Source: Oscillospiraceae bacterium
GTDB taxonomy: Bacteria > Bacillota > Clostridia > Oscillospirales > CAG-272
Assembly (NCBI GenBank): GCA_015063455.1
Contig: SVUC01000003.1
Coordinates: 1 to 46,549 of the forward strand
DNA length: 46,549 nucleotides
Reading direction: 5' to 3'
The position numbers and the translations under genes are program-made. Position 1 is the first letter of the stretch. Every line of letters begins with the position of its first letter. Below the pieces are notes generated by a model. That model searched no databases. It was not told where the DNA came from and saw only the letters and a list, made by a program, of their open reading frames with translations. Of the stretch, positions 9,683 through 21,100 are shown one piece after another.

Positions 9683-11269
9683 ATGAAAATTGAGATCTTC
9701 GACACAACCCTGCGAGATGGAGAACAAGGCGCGGGAGTAGAATTTTCGCGCGATGATAAACTAAGAGTTATTCACGCACTCGATTCGCTCGGCGTATCAT
9801 ATATTGAGGCCGGAATGATCACGGATGAAAGAAGCCGTGAGTTTTTCGCATCTCTCGGGGATGTTCAGCGCGAGCTCAAAAACGCAAAAATTGCGGTGTT
9901 TACACAAACTTGCCGCGCGGGAGAGCGTGCGGACGACAGCAGACTCCTCTCTCTTGCCGCATCTTCCCCCGTTCCGACGGCGGTGATTTACGGAAAAGCG
10001 TGGCTCTATCAGGTAACAGACGTCCTGCAATCTACAGCGGACGAGAACCTACGTATGATCCGCGACAGTATTGCTTACCTCGTGGCCTCGGGCAAAGAGG
10101 TCATCTTCGACGCGGAGCATTTCTTTGATGGATATTCCGACAATCCCGCCTATGCGATCGAGGTGGTTGATGCCGCATTCAAGGCGGGCGCATCAAGAGT
10201 TGTCCTGTGCGACACGAACGGCGGTATGCTCCCCGATGTTGTTGGGCTTATAACATCCGCCGTGTGCGAAAAATATGAAAATATCGGCATCCATTGCCAT
10301 AACGATATGGGAATGGCGGTGTCGTGTACCATATCCGCTGTCCTCTCGGGCGCATCCCAGATCCACGGTACGATCTCGGGTGTCGGAGAACGCTGCGGAA
10401 ACGCCAATCTCAACACACTGATCCCCGTTCTGCAGCTCAAGCTTGGATTTGACTGCATAGGGGATAAGATCGCATCTCTCACCTCTATTGCAAGACAGGT
10501 GAACGAGGCTGCGAACCTCTCATTTAACGAAAGCGAACCGTTTGTCGGCGGATATGCCTTTACTCACAAGGCGGGCGCGCACATCGACGGAGTGAAAAAA
10601 GCTCCGCGATCGTTCGAGCATATCTCTCCCGAGACGGTTGGAAATACAAGAAATATTGTTGTCAGCGGACTCAGCGGACGCGCGGCGATCATTGAAAAAA
10701 TGGAGCTGTATATGCGTTCCCGCGGAGAAGAAGATTTCTCCTTTACAAAGGATGATCCGCGTGTGCTGAATGCGGTCGAGATGATAAAGGAGCGGGAGAC
10801 TGCGGGGTACGATTACGAGGATGCAGGTGCTTCCTTAGCCCTTGCGATCGACGATTCTCTCGGAATCAGGAGACGATTCTTCAAGCTTCTCAGCCTCAAG
10901 GTGATTGCAGGAGAGAATATTGAGGGGACCGGTGACGAATTTACCGCATCCGCGATGATAAAGATTTCGGTTGACGGCAGAGAGGAGCTCACGGCAGGCG
11001 AGGGAAACGGTCCTGTCAACGCGATTGACGAGGCTCTGCGCCGTGCGCTCAGCAGATTCTACCCGCAGATCAAGAAAATGCACCTGACGGACTACCGAGT
11101 TCGTGTGCTCGACTCCCGTGCGACCGCCTCCGCGGTTCGTGTATCGATCGAATCGACAGACGGGCATCGTGTATGGCGCACGATCGGTGTATCGTCTGAC
11201 GTTATCAATGCGAGCTGGCAGGCGCTCTGCGACTCGGTGGAGTATTTGTTGACGCTTAGTGAAGCGTGA
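9683..11269 (+). CDS. cimA: Citramalate synthase (LeuA-family paralogue)
   Basis: [104 protein letters not shown] match the CimA family signature. Confidence 0.87.
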   Translation: MKIEIFDTTLRDGEQGAGVEFSRDDKLRVIHALDSLGVSYIEAGMITDERSREFFASLGDVQRELKNAKIAVFTQTCRAGERADDSRLLSLAASSPVPTAVIYGKAWLYQVTDVLQSTADENLRMIRDSIAYLVASGKEVIFDAEHFFDGYSDNPAYAIEVVDAAFKAGASRVVLCDTNGGMLPDVVGLITSAVCEKYENIGIHCHNDMGMAVSCTISAVLSGASQIHGTISGVGERCGNANLNTLIPVLQLKLGFDCIGDKIASLTSIARQVNEAANLSFNESEPFVGGYAFTHKAGAHIDGVKKAPRSFEHISPETVGNTRNIVVSGLSGRAAIIEKMELYMRSRGEEDFSFTKDDPRVLNAVEMIKERETAGYDYEDAGASLALAIDDSLGIRRRFFKLLSLKVIAGENIEGTGDEFTASAMIKISVDGREELTAGEGNGPVNAIDEALRRALSRFYPQIKKMHLTDYRVRVLDSRATASAVRVSIESTDGHRVWRTIGVSSDVINASWQALCDSVEYLLTLSEA

Positions 11270-11280
11270 TTATCTTTGGG

Positions 11281-11640
11281 CATTTTTGCACTTTTGTAAA
11301 GTGTATCAAATTACGATTTGCTTTAATTGTTAGGATTTAGGGAAGCAATTTGCCCGAGCAAATTGCAATTGGATTTTTATTGTCCTACGCGGACGGCGCA
11401 TAAGGACCTTGGCGGCAGGTCCTTATGAATCCAGCCGCTTAAGGATGGGAGTCGTGCAATTCACCGATGGTGAACAGCACTCCGATCCCCCCTTAAGAAT
11501 CCCCCCTAAAACTACGGACGGCACGTCCGTTGAGACGCGGCTAACAGCTGCCGCGTCGATGAAGATAAACTATAAGTTTTCACCCATAGGGGAGAATTCT
11601 TAAAGAGGGGATCAGGCATCCCCGCTGTAAGCGAAAGAAA
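11281..11640. repeat. Intergenic multi-hairpin element, copy C (right end truncated)
   Basis: Leader gcatttttgcacttttgtaaagtgtatcaaattacgatttgctt shared with copy B; core from 11393 (tcctacgcggacggcgcataaggacct...) shared with E; right terminal repeat missing after ggcatccccgctgtaagcg. Confidence 0.85.
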
Positions 11641-11678
11641 AATAAAATTTGAAATTAAACCTCGAAAGGTATACATAT

Positions 11679-12734
11679 ATGAAAACCGTTATTCTTCTTT
11701 TTGGAGGGAAATCCTCCGAATACGAAGTCTCGCTGTCATCCGCGACAGCAGCTTATAACAATATTGATAAGGAAAAATTTAACGTCATCACCGTGGGTAT
11801 CTCCCGCGAGGGCAGATTCTACCTCTATAACGACGATCCCGCAATGATCGCCGCCGACAGCTGGATGAATGGCGTGAAATATCCCCTGTCCGTTGACCTC
11901 GCCGAAGGCTGCCTCACTTACGAGCGCGACGGGAAGGTCGAGAAGATCAACGCAGACGCAGTCCTTCCTATGATCCACGGAAAATTTTGCGAGGACGGTA
12001 CCCTCCAGGGTATGTTCGCTGTCGCAGGAATCCCGATCGTCGGATGCGATTGTCAGTCATCTGCCGTTTGTATGGATAAAGCTGTAACAAAGGCGATCAT
12101 TGATAACCAGACGGGGATCCGTCAGGCGAAGGCGGTCGTCGTCCGTCAGTCTGATGTGAAAAATCCCGCCGATGCCGATGCTATCCGCGAAAAATGCGAG
12201 CGTGAGATCGGATACCCGATGTTCGTCAAGCCCGCGAGAGCAGGTTCTTCCGTTGGAGTCACAAAGGTCAAGTCGGCTGAAAAATTTGCCGAGGCTCTGA
12301 TGGCAGCACTTGATGAGGACTCAAAGGTTCTCATTGAAGAATCTATCCTCGGTCCCGAGATCGAAGTTGCGGTTCTCGAGGAGAGCGGAGTTTATACCGT
12401 CGCACATCCCGCAGAGATCGACAAGGGATCTGCCGAATTTTACGATTACGAGACAAAATATATCAGCGATGCGTCATCCTTCTATCTTCCCGCGAGACTC
12501 AGCGAGGAAAAAATGTGCGAGGTTATGGGGTATGCCGAGACGATCTTCAAGGCTCTTGACTGCAGAGCGTTCTCGAGAGTCGACTTCTTCTATACGCCCG
12601 AGGGCGAGTTCGTGTTCAACGAGATCAACACTCTCCCGGGATTTACCCCCATCTCAATGTACCCCAAAATGATGATGAATGAAGGAATCGCGTATTCTGA
12701 GATACTTGAAAGACTCATCTCGACCGCAAAATAA
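11679..12734 (+). CDS. ddl: D-alanine--D-alanine ligase
   Basis: VILLFGGKSSEYEVSLSSA, MFVKPARAGSSVGVTKV, FVFNEINTLPGFTPISMYPKM. Confidence 0.93.
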   Translation: MKTVILLFGGKSSEYEVSLSSATAAYNNIDKEKFNVITVGISREGRFYLYNDDPAMIAADSWMNGVKYPLSVDLAEGCLTYERDGKVEKINADAVLPMIHGKFCEDGTLQGMFAVAGIPIVGCDCQSSAVCMDKAVTKAIIDNQTGIRQAKAVVVRQSDVKNPADADAIREKCEREIGYPMFVKPARAGSSVGVTKVKSAEKFAEALMAALDEDSKVLIEESILGPEIEVAVLEESGVYTVAHPAEIDKGSAEFYDYETKYISDASSFYLPARLSEEKMCEVMGYAETIFKALDCRAFSRVDFFYTPEGEFVFNEINTLPGFTPISMYPKMMMNEGIAYSEILERLISTAK

Positions 12735-12787
12735 AATTTTGTTCAGCTGATTTGCTCACTTGAGACGCGTGAGAAAAAAGTTAGGTA

Positions 12788-12816
12788 TTGATTTTTTCTC
12801 ATTTGTCGGTTATAAT
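12788..12816 (+). promoter_or_regulatory. SigA-type promoter TTGATT-17-TATAAT
   Basis: TTGATT (12788-12793), 17-bp spacer, TATAAT (12811-12816) upstream of the M23 peptidase gene. Confidence 0.65.
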
Positions 12817-12921
12817 ATATAATAGGCAGAATATAAGTAAACGTGTTTTCGTATCGGATAACTTTTTCGTGCGGAAATACACAAAAATATACATAAAGTA
12901 AAACAGAGAGGATGGTACGCC

Positions 12922-14577
12922 GTGAAAAATAAAATTATTATCACAATAGTCGTACTTTTGTGCTTCATCCCGACACTCGCAGCAGTGCTCAGTTACCGTC
13001 AGGTGCAGAACGCTCCCATTGACGAGAACACCGCTGTTGCGATCACGATCAAGGATATCAACCAGAAGGAATACGTCCTGACCCGTGAGACAGACGGTGA
13101 AGAAGCTGAGGCGCTTATAAAATTCTTCCTCACGATGAAGAAAAATTCACAGGCGATCCCTGCGCTTCCCACATCTCTTACAGGCGAGAAGTGCTATGTG
13201 GTCACAGTTTCGAGCAATGTGAAAAAAGAATCATACGAATGTTATTTTTCACAGGATCCTGCGACAAACTATTTTGTCTCAAACAACGGAACTGCCCACA
13301 AGATCAGCGAAGAGGATGCTAAGCAGTTTATAACCAGCGTTTACGCTGAGAGTCTTTACGACGACTCAACAATTCCGACACTTCTTCTGTCGCACGAGTA
13401 TTATGTAACTCCCGACAGTGCGATCTGGCAGTACAAAAACTACACGGGCGACTACGTTGACAGAAACGTTGACGAGCTTATAAATCCCGTTATGGAATCG
13501 TTCGAGATTGAAGGCGGACTTGATCTTGCGTTCAGCCACAATCCCGATTACTGTACTGTAAAGGTTACCGACGCGAAGAACGGATCGGTTCTCTTCGAGG
13601 ATATTCTCTCGAATCTTTCTCTGTTCAGACTTGACAACACAAAAGAGGTTGAGGTTACTGTTACAGCTAAGTGGTACGACGATCCCGGCAGATCATTCTG
13701 CGGTGAGCTTGGCTTCTCATTCGGATCTCTCGTTACTGCACCTGCTGAATTCTACCTCGGCATGACCACTGTTGAATCGGGTAAGTTTACTGCGATCACA
13801 GCTCTCAACGTAACACGTCCCGAGAAGATCGAATTTGTATCCACACTCCCGAACGGTGTGACACCGAAGTTCTTCGATGCAGGCGACAACAGAGCGGTAG
13901 CTCTTCTTCCGATCAACGCTGACTGTCCTTCGGGCATTTACACTCTGACATTCTCCTACGGCGGAGTAACACAGAACACAAATCTGACGATCGAAAATCC
14001 CGGTCCGAAGTATTCATACTACACAGTTCCCGCAAGTGTTGTTTCGGTTTACAGAACGACTGCAGCTCTCGAGCAGTTTGAAAATGCTACTCAGGAGATC
14101 ATGGCGAAGTCTGTGACAACGAGACACTTCTCAGGTCACTTCATACTTGGTGTGACAGGAAACTACCAGCTTATGCGAGGATTCGGCAGAGACGTATACC
14201 TCAACAACAGCACAACGGTTACATACCGCAACAACGGTGTTGACTACACGGCGGCTGCGGGATCTGACATTGTTGCGTGCAACGCAGGTGAAGTTGTATA
14301 TGTTGGAATCCTTGATTATGCAGGAAACATTGTCGTAATTGATCACGGTTGGGGACTCAAGACGTGGTACTACAATCTCGGTTCTGTTACAGCCACAGTT
14401 GGTGACGTTGTAACACGCGGACAGAAGATCGGTACTGCAGGTCAGACAGGCTTCACGGGTGCGGTTGGCGCACACATTGCGATGTCGGTTGGAAATCAGT
14501 TTGTATCTCCTTACGACACTTGGTCTGACAGTCCTATCGCCGGTAAAGTTATAATTGCAAAGATTGATGAGCGCTGA
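12922..14577 (+). CDS. M23 family metallopeptidase (membrane-anchored)
   Basis: N-terminal TM helix; GSDIVACNAGEVVYVGILDYAGNIVVIDHGWGLKTWYYNLGSVTATVGDVVTRGQKIGTAGQTG...GAHIAMSVGNQFVSP LytM-like fold. Confidence 0.85.
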   Translation: MKNKIIITIVVLLCFIPTLAAVLSYRQVQNAPIDENTAVAITIKDINQKEYVLTRETDGEEAEALIKFFLTMKKNSQAIPALPTSLTGEKCYVVTVSSNVKKESYECYFSQDPATNYFVSNNGTAHKISEEDAKQFITSVYAESLYDDSTIPTLLLSHEYYVTPDSAIWQYKNYTGDYVDRNVDELINPVMESFEIEGGLDLAFSHNPDYCTVKVTDAKNGSVLFEDILSNLSLFRLDNTKEVEVTVTAKWYDDPGRSFCGELGFSFGSLVTAPAEFYLGMTTVESGKFTAITALNVTRPEKIEFVSTLPNGVTPKFFDAGDNRAVALLPINADCPSGIYTLTFSYGGVTQNTNLTIENPGPKYSYYTVPASVVSVYRTTAALEQFENATQEIMAKSVTTRHFSGHFILGVTGNYQLMRGFGRDVYLNNSTTVTYRNNGVDYTAAAGSDIVACNAGEVVYVGILDYAGNIVVIDHGWGLKTWYYNLGSVTATVGDVVTRGQKIGTAGQTGFTGAVGAHIAMSVGNQFVSPYDTWSDSPIAGKVIIAKIDER

Positions 14578-14680
14578 CGTGATTTTTGAAAAATCTTGCC
14601 GTTAGACAGAATTCTCAACTGAATTGCTTAGATTTGAACGGTATACAGTTGGCTGAATCAGATAAAAAATAAAAATAACG

Positions 14681-14718
14681 ACCGTACGTAAGACTAACCT
14701 CGCGCGTACGGTTTGTTG
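14681..14718 (+). terminator. Hairpin terminator-like sequence after the M23 gene
   Basis: ACCGTACG...CGTACGGT stem followed by ttgttg. Confidence 0.4.
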
Positions 14719-14769
14719 ATAATTGGGGTTATTTCCTCATTTTAAGTTGAAATTTACGGAGCGTATTTT

Positions 14770-17700
14770 ATGCTTAATTTGATTATCGGGCGATCGGGTA
14801 CGGGAAAATCCCGCAAGATCTGCGAGATGATAAAAGAAGATATTGGAAAAAAGCGGCAGGTCGTTCTGATCGTTCCCGAGCAGGAAACGGTTGACTGGGA
14901 GACGCGGATGGCGGGAGAGCTTCACGTTTCATCAAATCTTTATCTCGAAGTGACGAATTTCACCCGTCTTGCGAATTCTGTCGGACGAGTTTTCGGTGGA
15001 CTTTGCGATACTGTAATTGATGAAGGCTCTCGTTCGCTTCTTGTGTGGCGCGCGATGCTCTCTGTTTGGGAATCTCTTGAGATATACAAAAACAATCTTC
15101 TCGGAGATCGTGAGGACAGGAACATTCCGCATCTGATGCGTGCGATCGACGAGCTGAAGGGAAGCGGGATATCGCCCCTTGAGGCTGAGAATGCACTCAG
15201 ACTTCTGACCGCTGAGGCAGAAGAGAATGGGCAGAACGATGGTGGTACGGCTGACGCATTAACGAGGCGGTCTGAGGGAGATTTGATCTCACGTCTGAAT
15301 GATGCGATCCTTGTTTATTCCGCATACGAGGCTATCTTGCATGAGGACTACATAGACCGAGGGGATCTTCTTATAAATCTTGCAAATCAGCTTAAGACCT
15401 GCAGATATTTTGAAGGAAAAAAGGTATATATTGATTCATTTTTCTCCTTGACAAAGCCCGAGATGACGATTCTCTCGCAGATGATATCGCAGAGCGAGGG
15501 TGTTACGGTGACGTTTATGTGTCCTCCGACGGCAGACGGGGCTGTAAATGAGGACGAAATACAGTTCGGTGAGGTGCGCGATTATCTCAGACGTGTGAGA
15601 TCTCTTGCCGCGAGGATCGGGGTGGAGGAGAACATCATCCCGATGCAGGAGAACCGCAGGCACGAAGGATGTGACGATCTCAGACTTCTTGAGAAGGAAA
15701 TTTTCGCATACTCGGAAGTGTCCGGCACAGGATCGGACGGTGAGGACAGCTCGGACAGCGTCAGCATAATCAGTTGTGCTGACAGATACGATGAAGCGGA
15801 GGCTTGTGCGGCGATAATCGACCGACTTGTGCACGAGGGATACAAATACTCCGACATTGCGGTTGTGGCGAGAGATATTAGCACCCGCGAGGGAATAATT
15901 GACACCGTAATCAGACGTCACGGCGTGCGATGCTTTATGGCGAAGGCAAATGACGTCTCGCGTACTCCTGCGGTGAGATTTGTTATGGCGGTTATGTCTG
16001 TTATCGCGGACGGCTGGCAGAGGGAAGATATTATTTCTCTCGTCAAAACGGGACTCACGCCGCTCGGAAAATCGGGTGACGATTGGGAAGAGGATATTCT
16101 CGAGAGATACACAACAACGTGGAATATCTCCGGCAGACGAATGTACACGGCAGACGCGTGGTCAATGAACCCCGACGGATACAAAACGGAGATCACGGAA
16201 CGCGGCGCGGAGATCATACGGATCGCAAACGAAGCGAAAGAAAAGCTTATCCCGCCTCTTGAGAGGCTGGCGGAGAGCTTCGACGACGGAAAGATCAGCG
16301 CACGAGCAATTGCTGAGGGAATTGTTTCCCTCGCGGGTGATTATGAAATTTACGTCGGACTTGAGGAGATCGCAAGATCTTACGAAAGCCTCGGTATTCC
16401 CATGCAGGCGGATCAGACGAGGAGATCATGGGGATACGTCTGCGAGATCCTTGATAAAATGGTGAATATGCTCGGAGATACCTTGATGGACGCGGGCGGA
16501 TTTTTGAATCTGTTCACCCGTGTGGCGTCACTTATGGATACGGGTACGATCCCGACGGGTATTGACGAGGTCACGCTCGGAAGTGCGTCTGGTGTTCGAG
16601 TCGGTGAAGCAAAGTGCGTGATCGTTCTCGGCTCGGTCGAGGGTGAATTCCCCGCCGCTGTATCAGATGAGAAAAATTATTTCGGCGAGCGGGACAAGAT
16701 CGCGCTCGAAGCGGTTGGGCTTGAGCTCTCCTCTCCCGACAGCGATATACTCAACGCGAGAGAATATTTTATGTACTATCGAACCGTGGCGATGCCGACG
16801 GAAAAGCTGTTTGTTATCGTTCAGGGTGGAGAGAATATGTCAGAGGGTGCGCGGCGAATTGATGAAATCTTTTCTTCCTGCGGCAAAAATGTCGTGCGAA
16901 AATTCGGTGAGCTTCCCCTCGGTGAGATCGTTTACACAAAAGCGGGTGCGAGGTATCTGCTCTCACGCCGCAAATCTGAGGAAGACCGAGCTCTACTTCG
17001 CAGAATAATCGGCGTGGATGAGGTGGAAAAGAGCGGCTTGAGGGTCACCGATGCTGCGCTAGACTTTGAAGGTGAGATCCCGAGATCAATGCGCCTGTCG
17101 CAGAGCAGGATCGAGACTTTTGTGTCGTGCCCGTTCAATTACACCTGCAAGTATCTCGCGCGGATCGAGCCTGAGCCGAAGGCGGAGATCAGGTCTGTGG
17201 ATGTCGGTAATTTTGTACACAGTATTCTCGAAAAGTTTTTCGTCAGTATCCCGTCAGACAGGCTGAAATCAGCGGACTTGACGAGGGAGGAGACGGCGGC
17301 GATCGTTGACGGACTCATTGACGAATACCTTGAAGCTCTTGCAAATTCAAGCGGAAGGGCGAACGAGTTCTCGCGAGGATCGGGAAATGCACGGTTTGCG
17401 TACCTGTACGATCAGCTGAACAAAAATGTGCTTTCGTTCGTCGATGCGATAGTTGAAGAGTTCCGTGAGAGTAAATTTGAGCCTGCGGGGTACGAGGTGT
17501 CGGTCGGACTTCCCGGAAGCGCGGTCAGTGCAATCGAGCTTGAGAGTGACGATGGAATTCGTGTAATACTCGGCGGAGTCGTCGACAGGATCGACAAATA
17601 TACGGCAGAGGACGGAACGGTTTACTTCAGAATTGTCGACTACAAAACAGGGTCTAAGACGTTCTCGCTCGATGACTTGAAGCTTGGTTACGGAGTTCAG

Positions 17701-18174
17701 CTGATGATCTACCTGTTTTCGATCTGGAAATTCGGATCTGCGGCTCTGGGAGAGGGCTGCGTAGTCCCCGCGGGTGCTGAGTACTACATCACAAAACCTG
17801 CGGTTTCGACTCGCGAAAACGAAGGCTCAATTGAGCTTGACGGAGACGAATCGGTCAGAAAAATCGAGAAAAGCGGAATTTTCACCGAAAATGAGGAAAT
17901 TCTCCGTGCAATGGAGCGCGATCTTGGCGGCAGATTTGTTCCTGTGAAAGTGGGGAAGAACGGCGAGATCAAGCCATCCGACAAACATTCGGTAATTCTC
18001 GATGCGGCAAGATACTCCGAGATCTACGCAGATCTCGAAAGAACGATCGGGAAGATTGCATCAGAGATAGCTCGGGGACGTGCAGATGCGAAACCGAGAA
18101 AACACGGCGGACGCCTGCCTTGCGAATGGTGCGAGAACAAATATATTTGCAGAAATAAAATTACAATAAATTAA
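14770..18174 (+). CDS. addB: ATP-dependent helicase/nuclease subunit B
   Basis: LIIGRSGTGKSRKI Walker A; SCPFNYTCKYL plus C-terminal PCEWCENKYICRNK cysteines of the AddB Fe-S nuclease domain; directly upstream of addA. Confidence 0.9.
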   Translation: MLNLIIGRSGTGKSRKICEMIKEDIGKKRQVVLIVPEQETVDWETRMAGELHVSSNLYLEVTNFTRLANSVGRVFGGLCDTVIDEGSRSLLVWRAMLSVWESLEIYKNNLLGDREDRNIPHLMRAIDELKGSGISPLEAENALRLLTAEAEENGQNDGGTADALTRRSEGDLISRLNDAILVYSAYEAILHEDYIDRGDLLINLANQLKTCRYFEGKKVYIDSFFSLTKPEMTILSQMISQSEGVTVTFMCPPTADGAVNEDEIQFGEVRDYLRRVRSLAARIGVEENIIPMQENRRHEGCDDLRLLEKEIFAYSEVSGTGSDGEDSSDSVSIISCADRYDEAEACAAIIDRLVHEGYKYSDIAVVARDISTREGIIDTVIRRHGVRCFMAKANDVSRTPAVRFVMAVMSVIADGWQREDIISLVKTGLTPLGKSGDDWEEDILERYTTTWNISGRRMYTADAWSMNPDGYKTEITERGAEIIRIANEAKEKLIPPLERLAESFDDGKISARAIAEGIVSLAGDYEIYVGLEEIARSYESLGIPMQADQTRRSWGYVCEILDKMVNMLGDTLMDAGGFLNLFTRVASLMDTGTIPTGIDEVTLGSASGVRVGEAKCVIVLGSVEGEFPAAVSDEKNYFGERDKIALEAVGLELSSPDSDILNAREYFMYYRTVAMPTEKLFVIVQGGENMSEGARRIDEIFSSCGKNVVRKFGELPLGEIVYTKAGARYLLSRRKSEEDRALLRRIIGVDEVEKSGLRVTDAALDFEGEIPRSMRLSQSRIETFVSCPFNYTCKYLARIEPEPKAEIRSVDVGNFVHSILEKFFVSIPSDRLKSADLTREETAAIVDGLIDEYLEALANSSGRANEFSRGSGNARFAYLYDQLNKNVLSFVDAIVEEFRESKFEPAGYEVSVGLPGSAVSAIELESDDGIRVILGGVVDRIDKYTAEDGTVYFRIVDYKTGSKTFSLDDLKLGYGVQLMIYLFSIWKFGSAALGEGCVVPAGAEYYITKPAVSTRENEGSIELDGDESVRKIEKSGIFTENEEILRAMERDLGGRFVPVKVGKNGEIKPSDKHSVILDAARYSEIYADLERTIGKIASEIARGRADAKPRKHGGRLPCEWCENKYICRNKITIN

Positions 18175-18184
18175 TGTAAAAGAT

Positions 18185-21100
18185 ATGGGTAAAGTGAATT
18201 TTACTGAGTCGCAAAAGAGAGCGATTTACTTTGAAGATAAAAATCTGCTCCTGTCGGCTGCGGCGGGAAGCGGGAAAACGGCCTGTCTCAGTGCGAGGAT
18301 CGTAGAGCTCGTCGGACAGGGACGTGCGGATATTTCCGAGATGCTGATCGTGACTTTTACTAAAGCCGCAACGGCGGAAATGCGCTCGAGAATTGCCTCA
18401 GCTATGCGAAACGAGGCGGCGGAATGCAGAGCTGATGATCCTGCGCGCGCTGAGCGTTTGCGGAGAAATGCGGGAAAGATCGGATCGGCAGAAATATCCA
18501 CGATCCATTCATTTTTATACAAAAATATCAGAAAATATTTTCCTGCCGTGGGGTTCCCAAGTGACTCGAAAATAATCGATGAAGTTCGCGCGAAGAGTAT
18601 TAAAAAGCGGATAATCAAGCAGATCGTCAACTCTGAGTTCGAGAAAACGGCAGAAAGCGAGTCTCAGATGACGAATCCGTTCGTTTTGCTTGCGAACACG
18701 ATAGGTATTACCCGCGACAGCGAGAAGATCGACGAAGAGATTCTTTGGATGGTTGACAAGATCGGTGACGACACTTACGCGAATGAATATACATCCGCGG
18801 TGGATAAAATTGCGGACGGTGAGGATCTGTTTGACACCGTGTTTGGTGTAAAACTGAAGAAGAGTATATGTGACTTGGTTCGTTATTACACCGGGGTATT
18901 TGAAGTGCTCAGTCGTAAAATCGCAGAGTATCCAGAGATCGACAAAAAGTATCGCACGGCACTTGACGGTGATCTTTCGTGGTGTCGACAGATGCTCGAT
19001 CTCGTGGGTGCTCACGAGCTGAAATATGACGTCCTGAAGGATGAGTTCCTCGACTATTCACCTGCACGCTTGGGATCGGTGGGCGAAAAGCACAAAAATG
19101 AGCTTTGTGCAGATTATAAACATATCCGCGATCTGTTCAAAAAAGATCGGAGCGCATTTGCGGAGACATATTTCTGCTATTCATCAGATGAGAACAGAAG
19201 ATCCGCTGAGAAAATGAGGTCTATCACGCGGGTGCTTTACAACATTGCGCGTGAATACCGTGAGCAGCTCGAAAAAATCAAGGTGAAGAACGCCTGCATC
19301 GAGTACGATGACCTTGAGAGGATCGCGCTGAAGCTTTTTGTCGACGAAAATGGACAGCCGACAGCTATTGCGCGAGAGATCGGTGAGAAATACAAGTACA
19401 TTTTTGTGGATGAATACCAGGATACAAACGATGTGCAGGACAAAATTTTTACCGCGATCTCGGAAAATTCGGTCAGATTTATGGTCGGCGACATCAAGCA
19501 GTCGATCTACCGATTCCGCGGTGCTGAGCCGGATGTTTTCAAGAGATACAGAGACGAGTGGGGGAAGTCCGCCGAATCTGGCGGCGCGGACTCTAATGAT
19601 TTTGACTCGCGCTCGGGTGAGTCGATATTCCTCAGTGAGAATTTCCGCTGTGACGGACCTGTTATAGATTTTACGAACGCCGTTTCTCACTCAACCTTGA
19701 CCTTCGGCGGCATCGGATATCTTACTGAGGATGACCTCATAAAAGGAAAGAGAGACGGCGGGGACGAGCCTGTTGACCTTATTTTGATCGACAAAAAAAG
19801 TGTACAAAATGAAACAGATGATGGTAGCCCGGACGCGATCGACGAGGCTTCTGTGGTTGCACAGATCGTGCGAGACATGGTCGGAAGATACTCTTACGAT
19901 GCCGGAAAAATTGTTCGTCCAAGTGATTTCGCTATCATTATGCGTAGTCCGGGAGCGTCAGCGGAGAGGTACAAAGCGGCGCTCGGCAGATTCGGGATAC
20001 CTGTAAATACTGCAAAAGAATCGCCCGCGGAAGATTTCGCATCGGTAAAGCTTCTCATTTGCCTGCTCAATTTTGTGGACAATCCCTTGCGTGAGGTGTA
20101 TACGGCGGGCGCACTCATCTCTCCTGTTTTTTCGTTCACTCCTGCACAGATCGTCGCGCTCAGACGTTTATCGGACGGATTTTTGTTTAAGACGGTTTCC
20201 GATATCGCGCACGGAAATATCGAAGCTGACGAGGAAATCTGCATCAAATGTGAGCGTGTTGTGCGCTGGTATGACGCCGAAAAAACGATCGTTGGTGGTA
20301 TTTCGCTGCCCGATTACATTGAATATTTAATCAACAATAATGAATTAAACAGTATCCCTGAAGTGATAGAAGATCCGCTTGAATCCTCTGCTTTGCGGTC
20401 CTTCGCTGAGCGCGCGAGGGAGTTTGAGAACGGCTCGCTCAACCCCAAGAACAGGGGACTTTCGGCTTTCTTGCGAAGCTTGAGAGAAGACGAGATCGGC
20501 GGACAAACTGAGGGAAAAAAGAGTACGGCTGAGGATTCGGATGCGGTCTCGATTTTGAGCATCCACGCATCAAAAGGGCTCGAATACCCCGTCTGTATCA
20601 TAGCGGAGTGCGGAAAAAAGCGTAATTCCGGGGATGAAACAGGCACAATTCTCGTTGATAAGAAGTATGGCGCAGCAATGATGCTCCCATCTGAGAAGGG
20701 GCTTGAGAGGTACGACAACATCTTCCGACGGATGATCTCATCTCAGATCAGAGACGAAGCGATCAATGAAGAAATGCGGATGCTGTACGTCGCGCTCACC
20801 CGTGCGAGAAACAAGCTTATCCTCACGGCAAGCGTCAGCGATGCAGACAAAAAACTCGCGTCAGCTTCTGTTGAAAGTGAATATTGTGGTGAATATTTAA
20901 TCAAAAATAAGTCGTCTTACGTTGATTGGCTTCTTGATGCATCATTTCGGGGAGGACTCGGCGACAAGGTGAGTGTAAACGTCATTCGCACGGATCGCGT
21001 GGCAGACGATCTTGTGGGTGAGGCGGATGATGACAGCGGAGACGACGTAATTTCCGAGAGAGAGGACGAGTACGAAATCATCCGGGCGCGGATTGAGAAA

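Noticed and set aside
14932-20721. Many antisense ORFs within addB/addA
   Set aside because: Shadow ORFs opposite strong, motif-supported coding sequences.
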